A stretch of 64,000 bases of DNA from Solemya velum gill symbiont (GCF_000787395.1 NZ_JRAA01000002.1:806001-870000); one strand, 5' to 3'; positions 28,062-39,022 are shown, numbered from the stretch's first letter. Numbers and translations are program-made. Notes: generated by a model not told the origin, from the sequence alone.

Positions 28062-29036
28062 ATGAAAACGATCGTCTTTCTTATATCTGCCCTACTCGCC
28101 CTTTCTGCCTGTGCCTCCTCGCAGGAAAAAACTATCTCGGTCACGCAGAAAGAGTTCGCACAACAGATGGCTGAGTGGCACGGTTTTGACGCAGCCGCAA
28201 TCAGCGCCTGGCTCAACAAGGCACAACACCGCGACTCTATCATCGAGGCAATGACCCGTCCGGCAGAGGGCAAGCCGTGGCATCTGTACCGCAAGATCTT
28301 TATAACAAACAGGCGCATCAAGGGGGGTGTTTCATTCTTCAACACCCACAGGGATCTGCTGCAGCGCGCCTACGACGAGCATGGCGTTGACCCTTATGTC
28401 ATCACCGCAATCATTGGCGTTGAAACCAGCTATGGTGCAAACACGGGATCCTATCCTGTCATAGACGCATTGAAGACTCTCAGCTTCGGCTATCCGAGGC
28501 GGGCGGATTTTTTCCGCAAGCAACTCGAAGAGTTTTTCCTGATGGCGCGCGAGGAGAATCTTGACCCCATGCAGCCCAAGGGTTCATATGCCGGTGCCAT
28601 GGGTATGCCACAGTTCATCCCGTCGAGTTTCCGCAGCTACGCTATCGATTTTGATGCTGACGGGAAACGCAACCTGTGGGACAACCATGCTGACATTATC
28701 GGCAGCGTGGCTAACTATTTTGCCGTTCACGGCTGGCAAAAGAACCAGCCCGTTGCACGCCTGCTTCCCACAAAGCCAGAGGGACTGGAACCCGGAAGCC
28801 GCAGGGGCCAAAAACCGAATATCTCGCCAGAACAGCTGAAGAACGCCGGCATCACCCTGACAAATGGCGGGGAGAGTGTCGGTAATACTTCCATCATCAA
28901 GCTGCAGCAGGAAAAAGCAGCCGAATACTGGCTGGGCTTCAATAACTTCTACGTCATTACAAGGTACAATCACAGTAACCTGTATGCCATGGCTGTCTAC
29001 CAGTTGTCTGAAGAGATACGCAAGGCATCCAAATAA
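28062..29036 (+). CDS. mltB: Lytic murein transglycosylase B (lipoprotein)
   Basis: A 324-residue MltB. A lipobox LSAC puts the lipidated cysteine at C17. The SLT-like domain has catalytic E121 in IIGVETSYG, followed by AYAGAMGMPQFIPSSF-like motifs and DFDADGKRNLW, an EF-hand-type calcium loop. It cuts glycan strands to 1,6-anhydro ends at the outer membrane inner face. It directly follows rodA. An rlpA gene, often located between mltB and dacA, is not present. Confidence 0.95.
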   Translation: MKTIVFLISALLALSACASSQEKTISVTQKEFAQQMAEWHGFDAAAISAWLNKAQHRDSIIEAMTRPAEGKPWHLYRKIFITNRRIKGGVSFFNTHRDLLQRAYDEHGVDPYVITAIIGVETSYGANTGSYPVIDALKTLSFGYPRRADFFRKQLEEFFLMAREENLDPMQPKGSYAGAMGMPQFIPSSFRSYAIDFDADGKRNLWDNHADIIGSVANYFAVHGWQKNQPVARLLPTKPEGLEPGSRRGQKPNISPEQLKNAGITLTNGGESVGNTSIIKLQQEKAAEYWLGFNNFYVITRYNHSNLYAMAVYQLSEEIRKASK

Positions 29037-29056
29037 CCTGAACCAAAGAGAGTCGC

Positions 29057-30187
29057 ATGCAACACTTTTCAAAAATTCTCATCACCCTCTTTTTTCTGCT
29101 GGTCTCCGGCACAGCAATGGCCGTTATTCCACCCCCGTCGGTTGCGGCAAATGGCTACCTGCTGGTTGAAATGGAGACGGGCCAGGTCCTTGCAGAACAG
29201 AATGCCTCAAAAAAACTGGAGCCTGCCAGTCTGACTAAAATCATGACGGCACACGTCGTCTTCATGGAATTGGAAGCAAAGCGCATTTCACTTTCCGACA
29301 TGGTGCTGATCAGTGAAAAGGCATGGCGTACCCAGGGCTCGAAGATGTTTATTGAGGCCAACAAGGAGGTCAGTGTCGAAGACCTGCTGAAAGGGCTTAT
29401 CATACAGTCAGGCAATGATGCAGCGATTGCACTGGCCGAGCATGTTGCAGGTTCAGAGGAGGCATTTGCCACCCTGATGAACCAGGAAGCAAAAAAACTC
29501 GGCATGAAAGACAGCCACTTCACAAACTCTTCAGGCCTTCCCGACGAAAATCACTATACAACGGCTCGCGATATCGCCCTTGTGACCATGGCCAGTATTC
29601 GTGACTTCCCTGAATACTATAAGTGGTATTCAGAACGTGACTTTACATTTAACGAAATCAAGCAGGACAACAGGAACACCCTGCTGTGGCAGGATGCAAC
29701 GATTGATGGCGTCAAAACGGGGCACACCGAAGCAGCCGGCTACTGCCTGGTTTCTTCTGCACTGCGCGACGGCAGACGCCTCGTATCCGTTATCATGGGT
29801 GCGCAGAGCACTTCTGCGCGAGCGACAGAATCACGCAAGCTGCTTAACTACGGATTCCGCTTTTATGTCACCAAGAAACTCCTCAGCGCCAACAAGCCGT
29901 TGCAAAAGGTCAAAGTATGGAAAGGTGCGACAGAGACAATTGATGTCGGTATAGCAAAAGACCTGGTTCAAACAATACCGCATGACAGCACTGACAAGAT
30001 CAAGGCAAGTCTCACGGTAGATGCATCACTGGTTGCACCAATCAGCAAGGGAACCCGGCTTGGCAGCGTCAAGGTGACACTGGACGACAAAACCCTCGCG
30101 ACACTGCCGCTGGTCGCCCTTTCCGATGTCGAATCAGGCAGCATCTTCGTGGTTATCAAGGATTCTGTCTTGTTAATGCTGCAATAG
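29057..30187 (+). CDS. dacA: D-alanyl-D-alanine carboxypeptidase (PBP5/6 type)
   Basis: A 376-residue low-molecular-mass PBP with signal peptide (about residues 1-22). Catalytic motifs are S58-L-T-K61, S118-G-N120 and K220-T-G. The C-terminal beta domain spans about 280-360 and the end is an amphipathic anchor. It trims the fifth D-Ala from stem peptides. The neighbouring D-amino-acid aminotransferase fits with use of the released D-Ala. Confidence 0.95.
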   Translation: MQHFSKILITLFFLLVSGTAMAVIPPPSVAANGYLLVEMETGQVLAEQNASKKLEPASLTKIMTAHVVFMELEAKRISLSDMVLISEKAWRTQGSKMFIEANKEVSVEDLLKGLIIQSGNDAAIALAEHVAGSEEAFATLMNQEAKKLGMKDSHFTNSSGLPDENHYTTARDIALVTMASIRDFPEYYKWYSERDFTFNEIKQDNRNTLLWQDATIDGVKTGHTEAAGYCLVSSALRDGRRLVSVIMGAQSTSARATESRKLLNYGFRFYVTKKLLSANKPLQKVKVWKGATETIDVGIAKDLVQTIPHDSTDKIKASLTVDASLVAPISKGTRLGSVKVTLDDKTLATLPLVALSDVESGSIFVVIKDSVLLMLQ

Positions 30188-30226
30188 CCCCTATTTACAT
30201 GGAATAGCATTTGGCAGCGGCACATC

Positions 30227-31096
30227 ATGTCATTAAACATCTATCTCAACGGCGAGTATTTACCAAAGGAGCAGGCAACTATCTCGGTTTTTGACCGTGG
30301 TTTCCTGTTTGGTGATGGTGTGTATGAAGTCATTCCAGTTTATGCAGGTAAGCTGTTTCGATTTGATCAACATATTGAGCGTCTCAACAACAGCCTTGCT
30401 GCCATTCTGATTAAACCGCCCCTGCTACTCGAAGAGTGGAGAGGTATTGCAGAACAGTTAACCGCACAACTGCCGGGACGTGATCAATCTCTCTACCTGC
30501 AGGTTACACGCGGCTCGGGACACGACAGGGAACACGCGATACCGCGGGATATCGAGCCCAACCTGTTGGCAATGACACGCCTGCAAGGCTCTCCGGACGA
30601 GAAGATCAAGTCTCACGGTGTGAGTGTCGTTACCCTTGATGATGACCGCTGGAAGCACTGCAATATCAAAGCAATCACCCTGCTCCCCAACCTGCTTGCC
30701 AAGCACAGGGCGAAACAGGAACATGCTGATGAAGCGATCCTGATCCGCGACGGCAAGGCGCATGAGGGTGCTGCCAGCAATTTGTTTATGGTAAAAGACG
30801 GGCTTCTGATCACGCCACCAAAGAGTGACATGCTGCTGCCGGGGATCACCCGAGACCTGGTTCTTGAACTCGCTCGCCATAGCGGCACAGCCCACTGTGA
30901 AGCAGATATCCATGCTGATGACCTCGAGGAGGCAGATGAAATCTGGATTACCAGCTCAAGCAAGGAGATTGCACCAGTGATCTCGCTCAATGGCAACCCG
31001 GTAGGTGATGGACAACCCGGTCCAATCTGGAAAAATTTTAACGCCCTGTTTGATGCATGCAAAGAGCGCTTGAGAATCGAAGGTGAATGCAGATGA
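30227..31096 (+). CDS. dat: D-amino acid aminotransferase (class IV PLP)
   Basis: A 289-residue fold-type IV aminotransferase. The N-terminal ISVFDRGFLFGDGVYE motif and PLP lysine K148 in NIKAITLLPN are those of bacterial D-amino acid aminotransferases; EGAASNLFMV and a PGITRDLVLELA motif follow. It interconverts D-Ala/2-oxoglutarate and pyruvate/D-Glu. Related enzymes are IlvE and PabC, so substrate class is assigned by motif only. It overlaps ybeD. Confidence 0.88.
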   Translation: MSLNIYLNGEYLPKEQATISVFDRGFLFGDGVYEVIPVYAGKLFRFDQHIERLNNSLAAILIKPPLLLEEWRGIAEQLTAQLPGRDQSLYLQVTRGSGHDREHAIPRDIEPNLLAMTRLQGSPDEKIKSHGVSVVTLDDDRWKHCNIKAITLLPNLLAKHRAKQEHADEAILIRDGKAHEGAASNLFMVKDGLLITPPKSDMLLPGITRDLVLELARHSGTAHCEADIHADDLEEADEIWITSSSKEIAPVISLNGNPVGDGQPGPIWKNFNALFDACKERLRIEGECR

Positions 31097-31362
31097 ATCA
31101 AGAAACCGATGAAATCATGCAGTACCCCTGTGAAATTGCCATCAAGGCAATGGGAAAGCACGAGCCCGGCTTTGAGGAAGTCGTTGTCGAGATCGTGACC
31201 CGTCACGTGGGAGAACTGAAAGATGGCTGCGTCAGCTGCCGACCCAGCAAGGGAGGCAATTTCCTTGCCGTGACAGTGCGCGTGCAGGCTGAAAGCCGTG
31301 AACAGATGGATCGTATCTATCTTGAATTAACCGCCCACGAACGCGTCTCACTCGCACTGTGA
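31087..31362 (+). CDS. ybeD: DUF493 / YbeD-family protein
   Basis: A 91-residue cytoplasmic protein of the YbeD family (ACT/ferredoxin-like fold), with YPCEIAIKAMG near the N-terminus and QMDRIYLELTAHERVSLAL at the end. Function is not established, but the gene is commonly joined to dacA and lipB as here. ATG 31087 or 31093 are both possible; both overlap the upstream stop. Confidence 0.92.
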   Translation: MQMNQETDEIMQYPCEIAIKAMGKHEPGFEEVVVEIVTRHVGELKDGCVSCRPSKGGNFLAVTVRVQAESREQMDRIYLELTAHERVSLAL

Positions 31363-31363
31363 C

Positions 31364-31999
31364 GTGAACCGGCAGAATACACAGCTGAGGCTGCGCCAGC
31401 TCGGAAACATGAGCTACCAGTCAGCCTGGCAGGCGATGCAGGATTTTGTCACGCATCGGCAGAAGGACGACCTGTCCGAAATCTGGCTTGTAGAACACCC
31501 GGCGGTTTTCACCCAGGGGCAGGCAGGCAAGGCCGAGCATATTCTGAACCCCGGCGATATTCCCATCGTCCAAAGTGACCGCGGTGGACAGGTTACCTAC
31601 CATGGGCCCGGTCAGGCTGTTGTCTATATTCTTATTAACCTCAAGGAAGCCGATATCGGCATCAGAACACTGGTGCAGACTATCGAGGAAGCGGTTATTC
31701 GCCTGCTTGCAAATCATGAAATTACAGGCGAGCGTCGTGAAGGTGCTCCCGGCATCTATGTCAATGAAGCCAAAATCGCCTCAATTGGCCTGCGTGTAAA
31801 AAAATTCAACACCTACCATGGCGTCAGCATCAACACCGACATGGACCTGGAACCCTTTAGCCGCATAAATCCATGCGGTTACGAGGGACTTGCAGTCACT
31901 GACCTTAATAAAGAGGGCTCTCATGCATCTGTAGCATCGGTACAGACGGAATTTGCATCAGAATTGGCAGAACTTCTGGGGTACACTATCATTTCATGA
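31364..31999 (+). CDS. lipB: Octanoyltransferase LipB
   Basis: A 211-residue octanoyl-[ACP]:protein N-octanoyltransferase. Catalytic residues C171 (INPCGYEG) and K137 (EAKIAS) are present, as is RGGQVTYHGPGQ. It attaches octanoate to lipoyl domains before LipA adds sulfur. The start is a GTG directly after the ybeD stop; it is needed to retain the first beta strand, since the first ATG is 15 codons later. Confidence 0.95.
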   Translation: MNRQNTQLRLRQLGNMSYQSAWQAMQDFVTHRQKDDLSEIWLVEHPAVFTQGQAGKAEHILNPGDIPIVQSDRGGQVTYHGPGQAVVYILINLKEADIGIRTLVQTIEEAVIRLLANHEITGERREGAPGIYVNEAKIASIGLRVKKFNTYHGVSINTDMDLEPFSRINPCGYEGLAVTDLNKEGSHASVASVQTEFASELAELLGYTIIS

Positions 32000-32017
32000 A
32001 TTTTGCAAAATACCACC

Positions 32018-32995
32018 ATGGACAGTAAAGACCTCACACCGCCCTCGCGTAAAAGCAGCGACACCCACCAGAGGGGCGCGGAAAAAGTCTCACGCATTCC
32101 GGTCAAGGTCGAGAAAAGTGGCGAACTTCTGCGAAAACCTTCATGGATACGCGCAAGGGCGCCATCCGGCAAGGGAACTGCACGCATCAAGGAGATTCTG
32201 CGCAAACGCAAGCTGAGTTCAGTCTGCGAGGAAGCACTATGCCCCAATCTGGGTGAATGCTTCAGTCATGGCACAGCAACCTTTATGATCATGGGTGACA
32301 TCTGTACACGCAGGTGCCCATTCTGCGATGTGGCCCATGGCAAGCCCCTGCCACTTGATGCAGATGAACCACGCCAGCTGGCCGAAGCAATCAGGGAGAT
32401 GCAGCTCAACTATGTCGTCATTACATCGGTTGACCGTGATGACCTGCGTGACGGTGGTTCTGCTCACTTTGCCTCCTGTATTGAACAGACGAGACAGGAA
32501 TCACCGCAGACAAAAATCGAAGTTCTTGTTCCTGATTTCAGGGGACGCCTTGAGGCAGCTCTCGATTCCCTCTCTGCTGCTCCGCCTGACGTCTTCAATC
32601 ACAACCTTGAAACCGTACCGCGGCTCTATAAAAAGGCGCGCCCGGGAGCAGATTACGAATGGTCGCTGCAGCTCATCAAGGCATACAAGAAACAGCAACC
32701 TGATGTACTGACAAAATCGGGGTTAATGGTAGGGCTCGGCGAGGAGCTTGATGAAGTACGCGAAGTAATGCAGGCGTTGCGTGATCACGATTGCGACATG
32801 CTCACAATTGGCCAGTATCTCCAGCCCAGCAGGGATCACCTTGCTGTCGAGCGTTTCATTACACCGGAAGAGTTTGATCAACTGGCCGAAGATGCCAAGG
32901 CAATGGGATTTACCAATGTTGCCAGCGGCCCGATGGTGCGCTCCTCCTATCATGCAGATCAACAGGCAATTTCTCATCTCGACAAGAATGGATAG
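32018..32995 (+). CDS. lipA: Lipoyl synthase LipA
   Basis: A 325-residue radical-SAM enzyme. The auxiliary cluster cysteines are C70, C75 and C81 ([12 protein letters not shown]) and the SAM cluster is C96-x3-C100-x2-C103; the C-terminal RSSYHA serine ligand is present. It inserts two sulfur atoms into octanoyl groups. I use the ATG at 32018; an in-frame TTG at 32003 would add five residues. Confidence 0.95.
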   Translation: MDSKDLTPPSRKSSDTHQRGAEKVSRIPVKVEKSGELLRKPSWIRARAPSGKGTARIKEILRKRKLSSVCEEALCPNLGECFSHGTATFMIMGDICTRRCPFCDVAHGKPLPLDADEPRQLAEAIREMQLNYVVITSVDRDDLRDGGSAHFASCIEQTRQESPQTKIEVLVPDFRGRLEAALDSLSAAPPDVFNHNLETVPRLYKKARPGADYEWSLQLIKAYKKQQPDVLTKSGLMVGLGEELDEVREVMQALRDHDCDMLTIGQYLQPSRDHLAVERFITPEEFDQLAEDAKAMGFTNVASGPMVRSSYHADQQAISHLDKNG

Positions 32996-33003
32996 CAGCT
33001 GCT

Positions 33004-33834
33004 ATGAATTTTGAACTCATCCGTGCACTGGAAACACTATTATTACCACCAAGCGGACTTATTACGCTTGGAATCATCGGTCTGCTCTTCGGTTTCACCC
33101 GGAGCGGCAGGCAACTTCTCGGTATCAGCATGTTACTGCTCTACCTTATGAGCACAACCTATGTCTCGGCGTGGATGAACAGCCGACTCACGTACCAGTA
33201 TCCTGCTGTAGATCCGGCCCTGTTGAAAAGTGAAAATGCACCCCAGGCACTGGTGGTCCTTGGCGGAGGTTATTATGGTGAATCTGTTGAGTATGGCAAC
33301 ACCGCAATCGGTCCTTTCTTTGCAGAACGAATTCGCTATGCCGCATGGTTGGCAAAACAGACTGAGCTGCCAATTATCGTCAGTAGTGGAAAAGCTGATG
33401 CACCGGCTGCAGTGCGTATTCTGAAAGAGGAATATGGGATTGAAAATGTCACGCAAGAAAGCAATAGCTGGACAACGGATGACAACGCACGCTACATCAA
33501 TCAGTTAATAAAAGAAAAGGAGATAGGTAAAATCGGTGTCATTACGCATGCCTGGCATATGCCGCGCGCAATGTGGAGCCTCGAGTCACATAATATTGAC
33601 GCTACCGCCCTGCCAATGGGCCTGCTGGCATCTATGCCGGCATTTGACGATTACAATAGCTGGTTACCCTCCATGGCAGCCCTGGTACGCAGTCGAAATG
33701 TGATGCACGAGTTTTTCGGACTGATCTGGTATCAATTAAGAGGCATGGGAGAGACACTCGTTGATATCTTCAGCTTCAGTGCAGAGGATACGACTGCAGA
33801 GACAGACTGGCAGAACCCGATCAAACAGGATTGA
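33004..33834 (+). CDS. DUF218 (ElyC/YdcF/SanA-like) membrane-anchored protein
   Basis: A 276-residue protein with two N-terminal hydrophobic helices and a DUF218 domain (about residues 75-240). The domain signature LVVLGGGYY, SSGK, ESNSWTTDDNA and ITHAWHMPRA is clear. ElyC and SanA relatives take part in envelope and lipid-carrier homeostasis. It is the last gene before the terminator. Confidence 0.88.
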   Translation: MNFELIRALETLLLPPSGLITLGIIGLLFGFTRSGRQLLGISMLLLYLMSTTYVSAWMNSRLTYQYPAVDPALLKSENAPQALVVLGGGYYGESVEYGNTAIGPFFAERIRYAAWLAKQTELPIIVSSGKADAPAAVRILKEEYGIENVTQESNSWTTDDNARYINQLIKEKEIGKIGVITHAWHMPRAMWSLESHNIDATALPMGLLASMPAFDDYNSWLPSMAALVRSRNVMHEFFGLIWYQLRGMGETLVDIFSFSAEDTTAETDWQNPIKQD

Positions 33835-33868
33835 AACTGCTTCTCCCTGTCTAAATATCCAAACAATA

Positions 33869-33895
33869 AAAAAGCCGGGCATTGCCCGGCTTTTT
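33869..33895. terminator. Strong bidirectional Rho-independent terminator
   Basis: A 12-bp perfect stem (AAAAAGCCGGGC / GCCCGGCTTTTT) with an ATT loop lies between the convergent DUF218 gene and rplQ. The A and T runs on either side allow use in both directions, ending the lip region and the ribosomal supercluster. Confidence 0.92.
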
Positions 33896-33917
33896 CTGTT
33901 CAGTTTCTGAACAACTT

Positions 33918-34325
33918 TTATGCAGCAGCTTCTTCCGTAGATACCATATCGGTGTCGGCTTCAACAATGACACGGTCAACGAGTTCAACATAACACATTG
34001 GCGCCTTGTCACCTTCACGATAGCCAGCCTTGAGGATACGCAGGTAACCTCCAGGACGATCCTGGTAACGTGGGCCCAGCTCGGCAAAAAGCTTTCCGAC
34101 AGCTGCATCACTGCGCAGACGGCTGAAAGCGAGACGACGCTTGGAAACACTGTCACTCTTGGCCAGGGTAATCAGTGGCTCAATAACGCGACGCAGCTCC
34201 TTGGCTTTCGGCAAGGTGGTTTTAATCAGCTCATGTTCGATCAGTGAGCATGTCATGTTGCGGAACATCGCTTTGCGATGACTGCTGTTACGGTTTAACT
34301 TGCGACCGGATTTACGATGACGCAT
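33918..34325 (-). CDS. rplQ: 50S ribosomal protein L17
   Basis: A 135-residue L17, beginning [17 protein letters not shown] and containing [10 protein letters not shown]. It lies near the peptide exit region of the large subunit. It is the last gene of the alpha operon, followed by the terminator. Confidence 0.97.
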   Translation of the reverse strand: MRHRKSGRKLNRNSSHRKAMFRNMTCSLIEHELIKTTLPKAKELRRVIEPLITLAKSDSVSKRRLAFSRLRSDAAVGKLFAELGPRYQDRPGGYLRILKAGYREGDKAPMCYVELVDRVIVEADTDMVSTEEAAA

Positions 34326-34386
34326 CTTCTTCTACCTAAATAACTTGAGGCCCGTCAGAGGACAGGCACTGGATAATATTTTACGA

Positions 34387-35382
34387 TCAGTTATTGATCA
34401 CGTCTTCAAACTGCTCTGGCGGCCAGTTCTCGAGTTTCATACCGAGATTCAGACCACGAGAAGCGAGGACATCCTTGATCTCGGTCAGAGATTTCTTGCC
34501 CAGGTTCGGGGTTTTCAGCAGCTCAACCTCGGTACGCTGTACCAGGTCACCGATAAACATAATGCTTTCGGCCTTGAGGCAGTTTGCTGAACGGACTGTC
34601 AACTCGAGATCGTCTACAGGGCTGAGCAGGATCGGAGCAAATTCTGGCTCTTTCTCTTTCTCTTCCTCTGCTTCTGCATTGATTGTTGCATCGAGCAGAA
34701 CAAATGCAGAGAGCTGATCCTGCAGGATAGTCGCTGCACGGCGAATTGAATCTTCAGGATCAATTGTTCCGTCAGTGTCAAGATCGAGAATCAGCTTGTC
34801 GAGGTCAGTACGCTGCTCTACACGGGCCGCTTCAACAGAATAGGCAACACGACGAATTGGTGCATATGTAGCATCAAGCTTGAGCCAGCCAATCTGTGTC
34901 TCGCTCTCGTCATACTCACGTGCCGTTGAAGGCTCGTAACCACGTCCACTCTGAACCTTGAGCTTCATTTTCAGATCAGTATCACCGGTAATATTGGCAA
35001 TAATGTGATCAGGATTCGCAATCTCGACATCATGATCGAGCTGGATATCTGCCGCCGTGACGACTGCCGGACCTTTTTTCTCAAGAGTCAGAACGGCTTC
35101 ATTACGATTATGCAGAGTTACAGCAAGATTCTTCAGATTCAGCAGAATCTCTAGAACATCTTCCTGAATACCATCAATACCTGAGTATTCATGCTCGACG
35201 CCTTCAATCGCAACACCGGTAATTGCACTACCCGGCATGGATGAAAGCAAAATGCGACGCAGGGCATTACCCAGCGTATGGCCAAAACCACGCTCGAGAG
35301 GCTCGAGTGTGACTTTCGCATGTGTATCTGTGACCGTATCGATCTTGACGATGCGAGGTTTCAGAAAATCATTAACCGACAT
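34387..35382 (-). CDS. rpoA: RNA polymerase subunit alpha
   Basis: A 331-residue alpha subunit. The N-terminal dimerisation domain starts [12 protein letters not shown] and includes [22 protein letters not shown]; the linker near 240 is acidic ([11 protein letters not shown]); the C-terminal UP-element-binding domain has RSANCLKAE and [14 protein letters not shown]. It nucleates assembly of core polymerase. Confidence 0.98.
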   Translation of the reverse strand: MSVNDFLKPRIVKIDTVTDTHAKVTLEPLERGFGHTLGNALRRILLSSMPGSAITGVAIEGVEHEYSGIDGIQEDVLEILLNLKNLAVTLHNRNEAVLTLEKKGPAVVTAADIQLDHDVEIANPDHIIANITGDTDLKMKLKVQSGRGYEPSTAREYDESETQIGWLKLDATYAPIRRVAYSVEAARVEQRTDLDKLILDLDTDGTIDPEDSIRRAATILQDQLSAFVLLDATINAEAEEEKEKEPEFAPILLSPVDDLELTVRSANCLKAESIMFIGDLVQRTEVELLKTPNLGKKSLTEIKDVLASRGLNLGMKLENWPPEQFEDVINN

Positions 35383-35403
35383 GTGCAGCCCTCAGCTAGT
35401 ACT

Positions 35404-36024
35404 TTACTTGGAGTAGAGTTCGACGATCAGCTGTTCAGTAATCTCAGCTGGCAGATCGACGCGATCAGGAGAGCGCTTGAATACACCTGACATACCCTTG
35501 GTATCGACTTCCATCCACTCTGGGAAACCATACTGCTCAGCAACCGCAATAGAGTTCTGAATGCGTACCTGGTTACGGGCTTTTTCACGAACAGTTACAA
35601 CATCTTCAGGACTAACCTGGAATGAAGGAATGTTCACAAGCGCACCGTTAACCTCGATTGCCTTATGGCTGACGAGCTGGCGTGCTTCTGCGCGGGTTGC
35701 ACCGAAGCCCATACGGTAGACAACATTGTCGAGACGACGCTCGAGAAGTTGCAGCAGGTTTTCACCTGTCGCACCCTTTGTAGAAGCTGCCTTCTTGTAG
35801 TAGTTACGGAACTGACGCTCCATAACACCATAGATGCGGCGAACTTTCTGCTTCTCGCGAAGCTGGAGACCATAATCAGACAGACGGCTGCGACGCTCGC
35901 CATGCTGACCGGGCACTTTTTCCATGTTGCACTTGGAGTCGAGCGCACGAACGCGGCTTTTGAGGCCAAGGTCAGTGCCTTCGCGACGACTAAGTTTACA
36001 TTTTGGACCGATATATCTTGCCAT
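35404..36024 (-). CDS. rpsD: 30S ribosomal protein S4
   Basis: A 206-residue S4 with [16 protein letters not shown] at the N-terminus and the S4 RNA-binding fold ([20 protein letters not shown]). It starts 16S assembly and in E. coli represses the alpha operon by binding the rpsM leader. Confidence 0.97.
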   Translation of the reverse strand: MARYIGPKCKLSRREGTDLGLKSRVRALDSKCNMEKVPGQHGERRSRLSDYGLQLREKQKVRRIYGVMERQFRNYYKKAASTKGATGENLLQLLERRLDNVVYRMGFGATRAEARQLVSHKAIEVNGALVNIPSFQVSPEDVVTVREKARNQVRIQNSIAVAEQYGFPEWMEVDTKGMSGVFKRSPDRVDLPAEITEQLIVELYSK

Positions 36025-36039
36025 GCTTGAATACCTGAA

Positions 36040-36426
36040 TTAAACGCGACGTTTTTTCGGAGGACGACAGCCGTTATGCGGGATCGGGGTAACGTCAGCA
36101 ATGCTGGTTACCTTGAATCCCAGTGCATTCAATGCACGCACGGCTGATTCACGACCTGGGCCTGGACCCTTGACATTAACGTCGATGGTCTTCATACCAA
36201 ATTCTTTTGCTTTCTCACCACAACGCTCTGCTGCAACCTGTGCTGCAAAGGGTGTACTTTTACGCGAGCCACGGAATCCTGATCCACCTGCTGTTGCCCA
36301 GCAGAGGACGTTACCCTGGCGGTCACTGATAGTAATAATGGTGTTATTGAACGACGCGTGAACGTGTGCAATACCATCAGTTACTGTCTTTTTGACCTTC
36401 TTCTTTGTACGCGTCGGTTTTGCCAT
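36040..36426 (-). CDS. rpsK: 30S ribosomal protein S11
   Basis: A 128-residue S11, with the conserved [16 protein letters not shown] strand and a C-terminal [13 protein letters not shown]. It lines the platform near the E site. Confidence 0.97.
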   Translation of the reverse strand: MAKPTRTKKKVKKTVTDGIAHVHASFNNTIITISDRQGNVLCWATAGGSGFRGSRKSTPFAAQVAAERCGEKAKEFGMKTIDVNVKGPGPGRESAVRALNALGFKVTSIADVTPIPHNGCRPPKKRRV

Positions 36427-36449
36427 AATGCTTCCAACTCTCTAAGAGA

Positions 36450-36806
36450 TCATTTCTTGATCGGACGACGCGGGCCCTTACGGGTACGCGCATTGGTTTT
36501 AGTACGCTGACCGTGTACCGGCAGCCCACGACGATGACGGATACCACGGTTACAACCGAGGTCCATCAAACGCTTGATGTTCATTGAAACTTCACGACGC
36601 AGATCGCCTTCAGTGGAGAACTTCGCCACTTCTGTACGCAGTCCTTCTACTTCTGCATCTGTCAGTTCCTGAATTTTTCTGTCTTCCGCAACTCCGGCTG
36701 CTGCACAAATCTGCGCTGCACGAGTGCGTCCAATACCGTAAATTGACGTAAGCGCAATTACAGTATGCTTTCTGTCTGGAATATTTACACCAGCAATACG
36801 GGCCAT
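36450..36806 (-). CDS. rpsM: 30S ribosomal protein S13
   Basis: A 118-residue S13. The start at 36806 ([14 protein letters not shown]) matches the family; the longer open frame has no support. [18 protein letters not shown] is the decoding-head tail. It is first of the alpha genes after rpmJ. Confidence 0.97.
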   Translation of the reverse strand: MARIAGVNIPDRKHTVIALTSIYGIGRTRAAQICAAAGVAEDRKIQELTDAEVEGLRTEVAKFSTEGDLRREVSMNIKRLMDLGCNRGIRHRRGLPVHGQRTKTNARTRKGPRRPIKK

Positions 36807-36841
36807 TACATTAGCTCCTGATACAAACCTAGTTCGCACGA

Positions 36842-36886
36842 TACGCGAAAACGCGTAATCTTATCGCGACTCTTCATCAAAATCAA
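36842..36886 (-). promoter_or_regulatory. Candidate internal promoter and hairpin upstream of rpsM
   Basis: On the reverse strand TTGATT and TAAGAT are 17 nt apart (36886-36858). Just after, TACGCG-TTTT-CGCGTA forms a 6-bp tetraloop hairpin (36857-36842). The 89-nt gap before rpsM is where E. coli has the S4-binding alpha leader; a full pseudoknot was not established here. Confidence 0.35.
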
Positions 36887-36895
36887 CCTCGGCTA

Positions 36896-37009
36896 TCAGC
36901 CTTGGCGTTGCTTGTGACGTGGATCCTTACAGATAACACGCACCACGCCGTTACGCTTAACAACCTTGCAGTTACGGCAAATTTTCTTAACGGAAGCTCT
37001 CACTTTCAT
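36896..37009 (-). CDS. rpmJ: 50S ribosomal protein L36
   Basis: A 37-residue L36, [17 protein letters not shown] at the start. It is of the zinc-binding type, with C11, C14, C27 and H32. It lies between secY and rpsM, as in E. coli. Confidence 0.95.
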   Translation of the reverse strand: MKVRASVKKICRNCKVVKRNGVVRVICKDPRHKQRQG

Positions 37010-37035
37010 GATCGATTCTCTCTCTCTAAAACGAC

Positions 37036-38385
37036 TTAACGAAGACGACCAGCGCCGCCGTAACTCTTGAAATTAGCTTTCTTCATCAGGCCTTCATATT
37101 GATGCGACATCATATGAGCCTGTACCTGTGCCATGAAATCCATGACTACAACCACGATAATCAACAGCGAAGTACCACCAAAGTAGAAAGGTACATTCAA
37201 TCCAACAATCATGAACTCTGGCATTAGACAAACTGCAGTGATGTAGATTGCACCAGCCAGTGTCAGGCGGGACATTACACCATCGATATAATTTGCCGTC
37301 TGCTCACCTGGGCGAATGCCTGGAATAAAGGCACCTGATCGCTTCAGGTTGTCAGCAGTATCACGGGAATTGAAAACAATCGCCGTGTAAAAAAAGCAGA
37401 AAAATATAATTGCCAGTGCATAGAGTGCTGTATACACGGGCTCACCAGGCGCTAATGTACCGGTGAAATCCTGCAGCCAGCGCATACTTTCGCCCTGGCC
37501 AAACCACTGCCCCAGTGTTGCAGGGAAGAGGATAATACTTGATGCGAAAATGGGTGGAATTACACCAGCCATATTCAGCTTCAGAGGCAAGTGACTGCTC
37601 TGGGCAGCGAACATCTTGCGGCCTTGCTGGCGCTTCGCATAGTTAACTGTAATACGGCGCTGGCCACGCTCGACGAAAACGACGAAAGCTGTGACTGCTA
37701 TTGCCATGACGAGTATGAAGAGCACCATAAGTGCATTCATCTCACCTGTACGAACCAGTTCAAGAGTACCGCCAATTGCAGAAGGCAATCCTGCAACGAT
37801 ACCGGCAAAGATCAGGATCGAGATACCGTTTCCGAGACCACGTTCGGTGATCTGCTCACCAAGCCACATCAGGAACATGGTTCCGGTGACCAGTGCAACT
37901 GACGCTATCAGTACGAAGCCCCAGCCCTGGTTGACAACCACGTCCATACCGCCCGCCTGCTGGCCTCTTAGTGCCATGGCGATACCAACCGACTGAAAAG
38001 TCGCCAGTACCACGGTTCCGTAACGGGTGTACTGTGTAATCTTCCGCTGGCCTGCCTCGCCCTCTTTCTTGATCTGCTGCAGTGCCGGTACTGTAGCTGA
38101 CATCAGCTGCATAATGATCGAAGCAGAGATGTAAGGCATGATGCCCAGTGCAAACAGACTGGCACGTTCGAGTGCGCCACCGGAGAACATGTTAAACATA
38201 TCCAGGATGGTGCCCGACTGCGAGTTAAACAGTGCAGCCAGGGCTGCCGGATTGACGCCGGGAACCGGTACAAATGTTCCGATCCTGTAGACGATCAATG
38301 CACCGATCATGAAGAAGATACGCTGACGCAATTCAGTCAGTTTACCAAGATCTCCAAGTCCGCCTGTCAGCTGTGGGTTTGCCAT
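37036..38385 (-). CDS. secY: Protein translocase subunit SecY
   Basis: A 449-residue channel subunit with ten membrane helices. Typical features are VPVPGVN in the first loop, the plug region near residue 65, and the conserved cytosolic loops [19 protein letters not shown] and RPGEQT. It forms the SecYEG pore for export and membrane insertion. It sits in the spc operon between rplO and rpmJ. Confidence 0.98.
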   Translation of the reverse strand: MANPQLTGGLGDLGKLTELRQRIFFMIGALIVYRIGTFVPVPGVNPAALAALFNSQSGTILDMFNMFSGGALERASLFALGIMPYISASIIMQLMSATVPALQQIKKEGEAGQRKITQYTRYGTVVLATFQSVGIAMALRGQQAGGMDVVVNQGWGFVLIASVALVTGTMFLMWLGEQITERGLGNGISILIFAGIVAGLPSAIGGTLELVRTGEMNALMVLFILVMAIAVTAFVVFVERGQRRITVNYAKRQQGRKMFAAQSSHLPLKLNMAGVIPPIFASSIILFPATLGQWFGQGESMRWLQDFTGTLAPGEPVYTALYALAIIFFCFFYTAIVFNSRDTADNLKRSGAFIPGIRPGEQTANYIDGVMSRLTLAGAIYITAVCLMPEFMIVGLNVPFYFGGTSLLIIVVVVMDFMAQVQAHMMSHQYEGLMKKANFKSYGGAGRLR

Positions 38386-38392
38386 TGCTCAG

Positions 38393-38827
38393 TTATGCCT
38401 CGACTTTTCCGCCAGCTTTCTCAATTGCTTCACGTGCACCCTTGGTTGCACCGATGCCCTGAAGCGTAACAGCCTTGCTGATTTCGCCAGACAGGATCAC
38501 CTTTGCGCGCTTCATGCTGTGCGGCAGGATATCTGCCTCGTAGAGCGCTTTCATATCAACTACGTCAGCTTCAACCTTGGCAATTTCCGACAGGGTCAGT
38601 TCAGCAGTGATTTTCGCTTTACGAGATTTGAAACCTACTTTTGGCAGGCGACGCTGCAGCGGCATCTGGCCGCCTTCAAAACCGATCTTGCTGAAACCAC
38701 CAGAACGTGATTTCTGACCCTTGTGGCCACGACCACAGGTCTTTCCAACACCGCTTCCGATTCCGCGACCGACACGCTTGCGGTCCTTGCGGCTACCCTC
38801 TGCAGGGCTCAATGTATTCAGACGCAT
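38393..38827 (-). CDS. rplO: 50S ribosomal protein L15
   Basis: A 144-residue L15, starting [22 protein letters not shown], with the [12 protein letters not shown] loop. It stabilises the 23S core around the 5S contact. Confidence 0.97.
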   Translation of the reverse strand: MRLNTLSPAEGSRKDRKRVGRGIGSGVGKTCGRGHKGQKSRSGGFSKIGFEGGQMPLQRRLPKVGFKSRKAKITAELTLSEIAKVEADVVDMKALYEADILPHSMKRAKVILSGEISKAVTLQGIGATKGAREAIEKAGGKVEA

Positions 38828-38828
38828 C

Positions 38829-39017
38829 TCAGGCCTCCTCTACTCTAACCATGTAATACACTTTGTTAGCCATGCCACGAGTGGATGGAGTGTCTTCAAC
38901 CTCTACGGTCTGATGCATACGACGCAGACCAAGTCCACGTACACAAGCCTGGTGCGCCTTGATGCGACCTGACATGCTGCGCGTCAGAGTAACTTTCATC
39001 ATCTTTTTGTCAGACAT
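38829..39017 (-). CDS. rpmD: 50S ribosomal protein L30
   Basis: A 62-residue L30 with the pattern [19 protein letters not shown]. It is two nt upstream of rplO. Confidence 0.95.
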   Translation of the reverse strand: MSDKKMMKVTLTRSMSGRIKAHQACVRGLGLRRMHQTVEVEDTPSTRGMANKVYYMVRVEEA

Positions 39018-39022
39018 GGTAT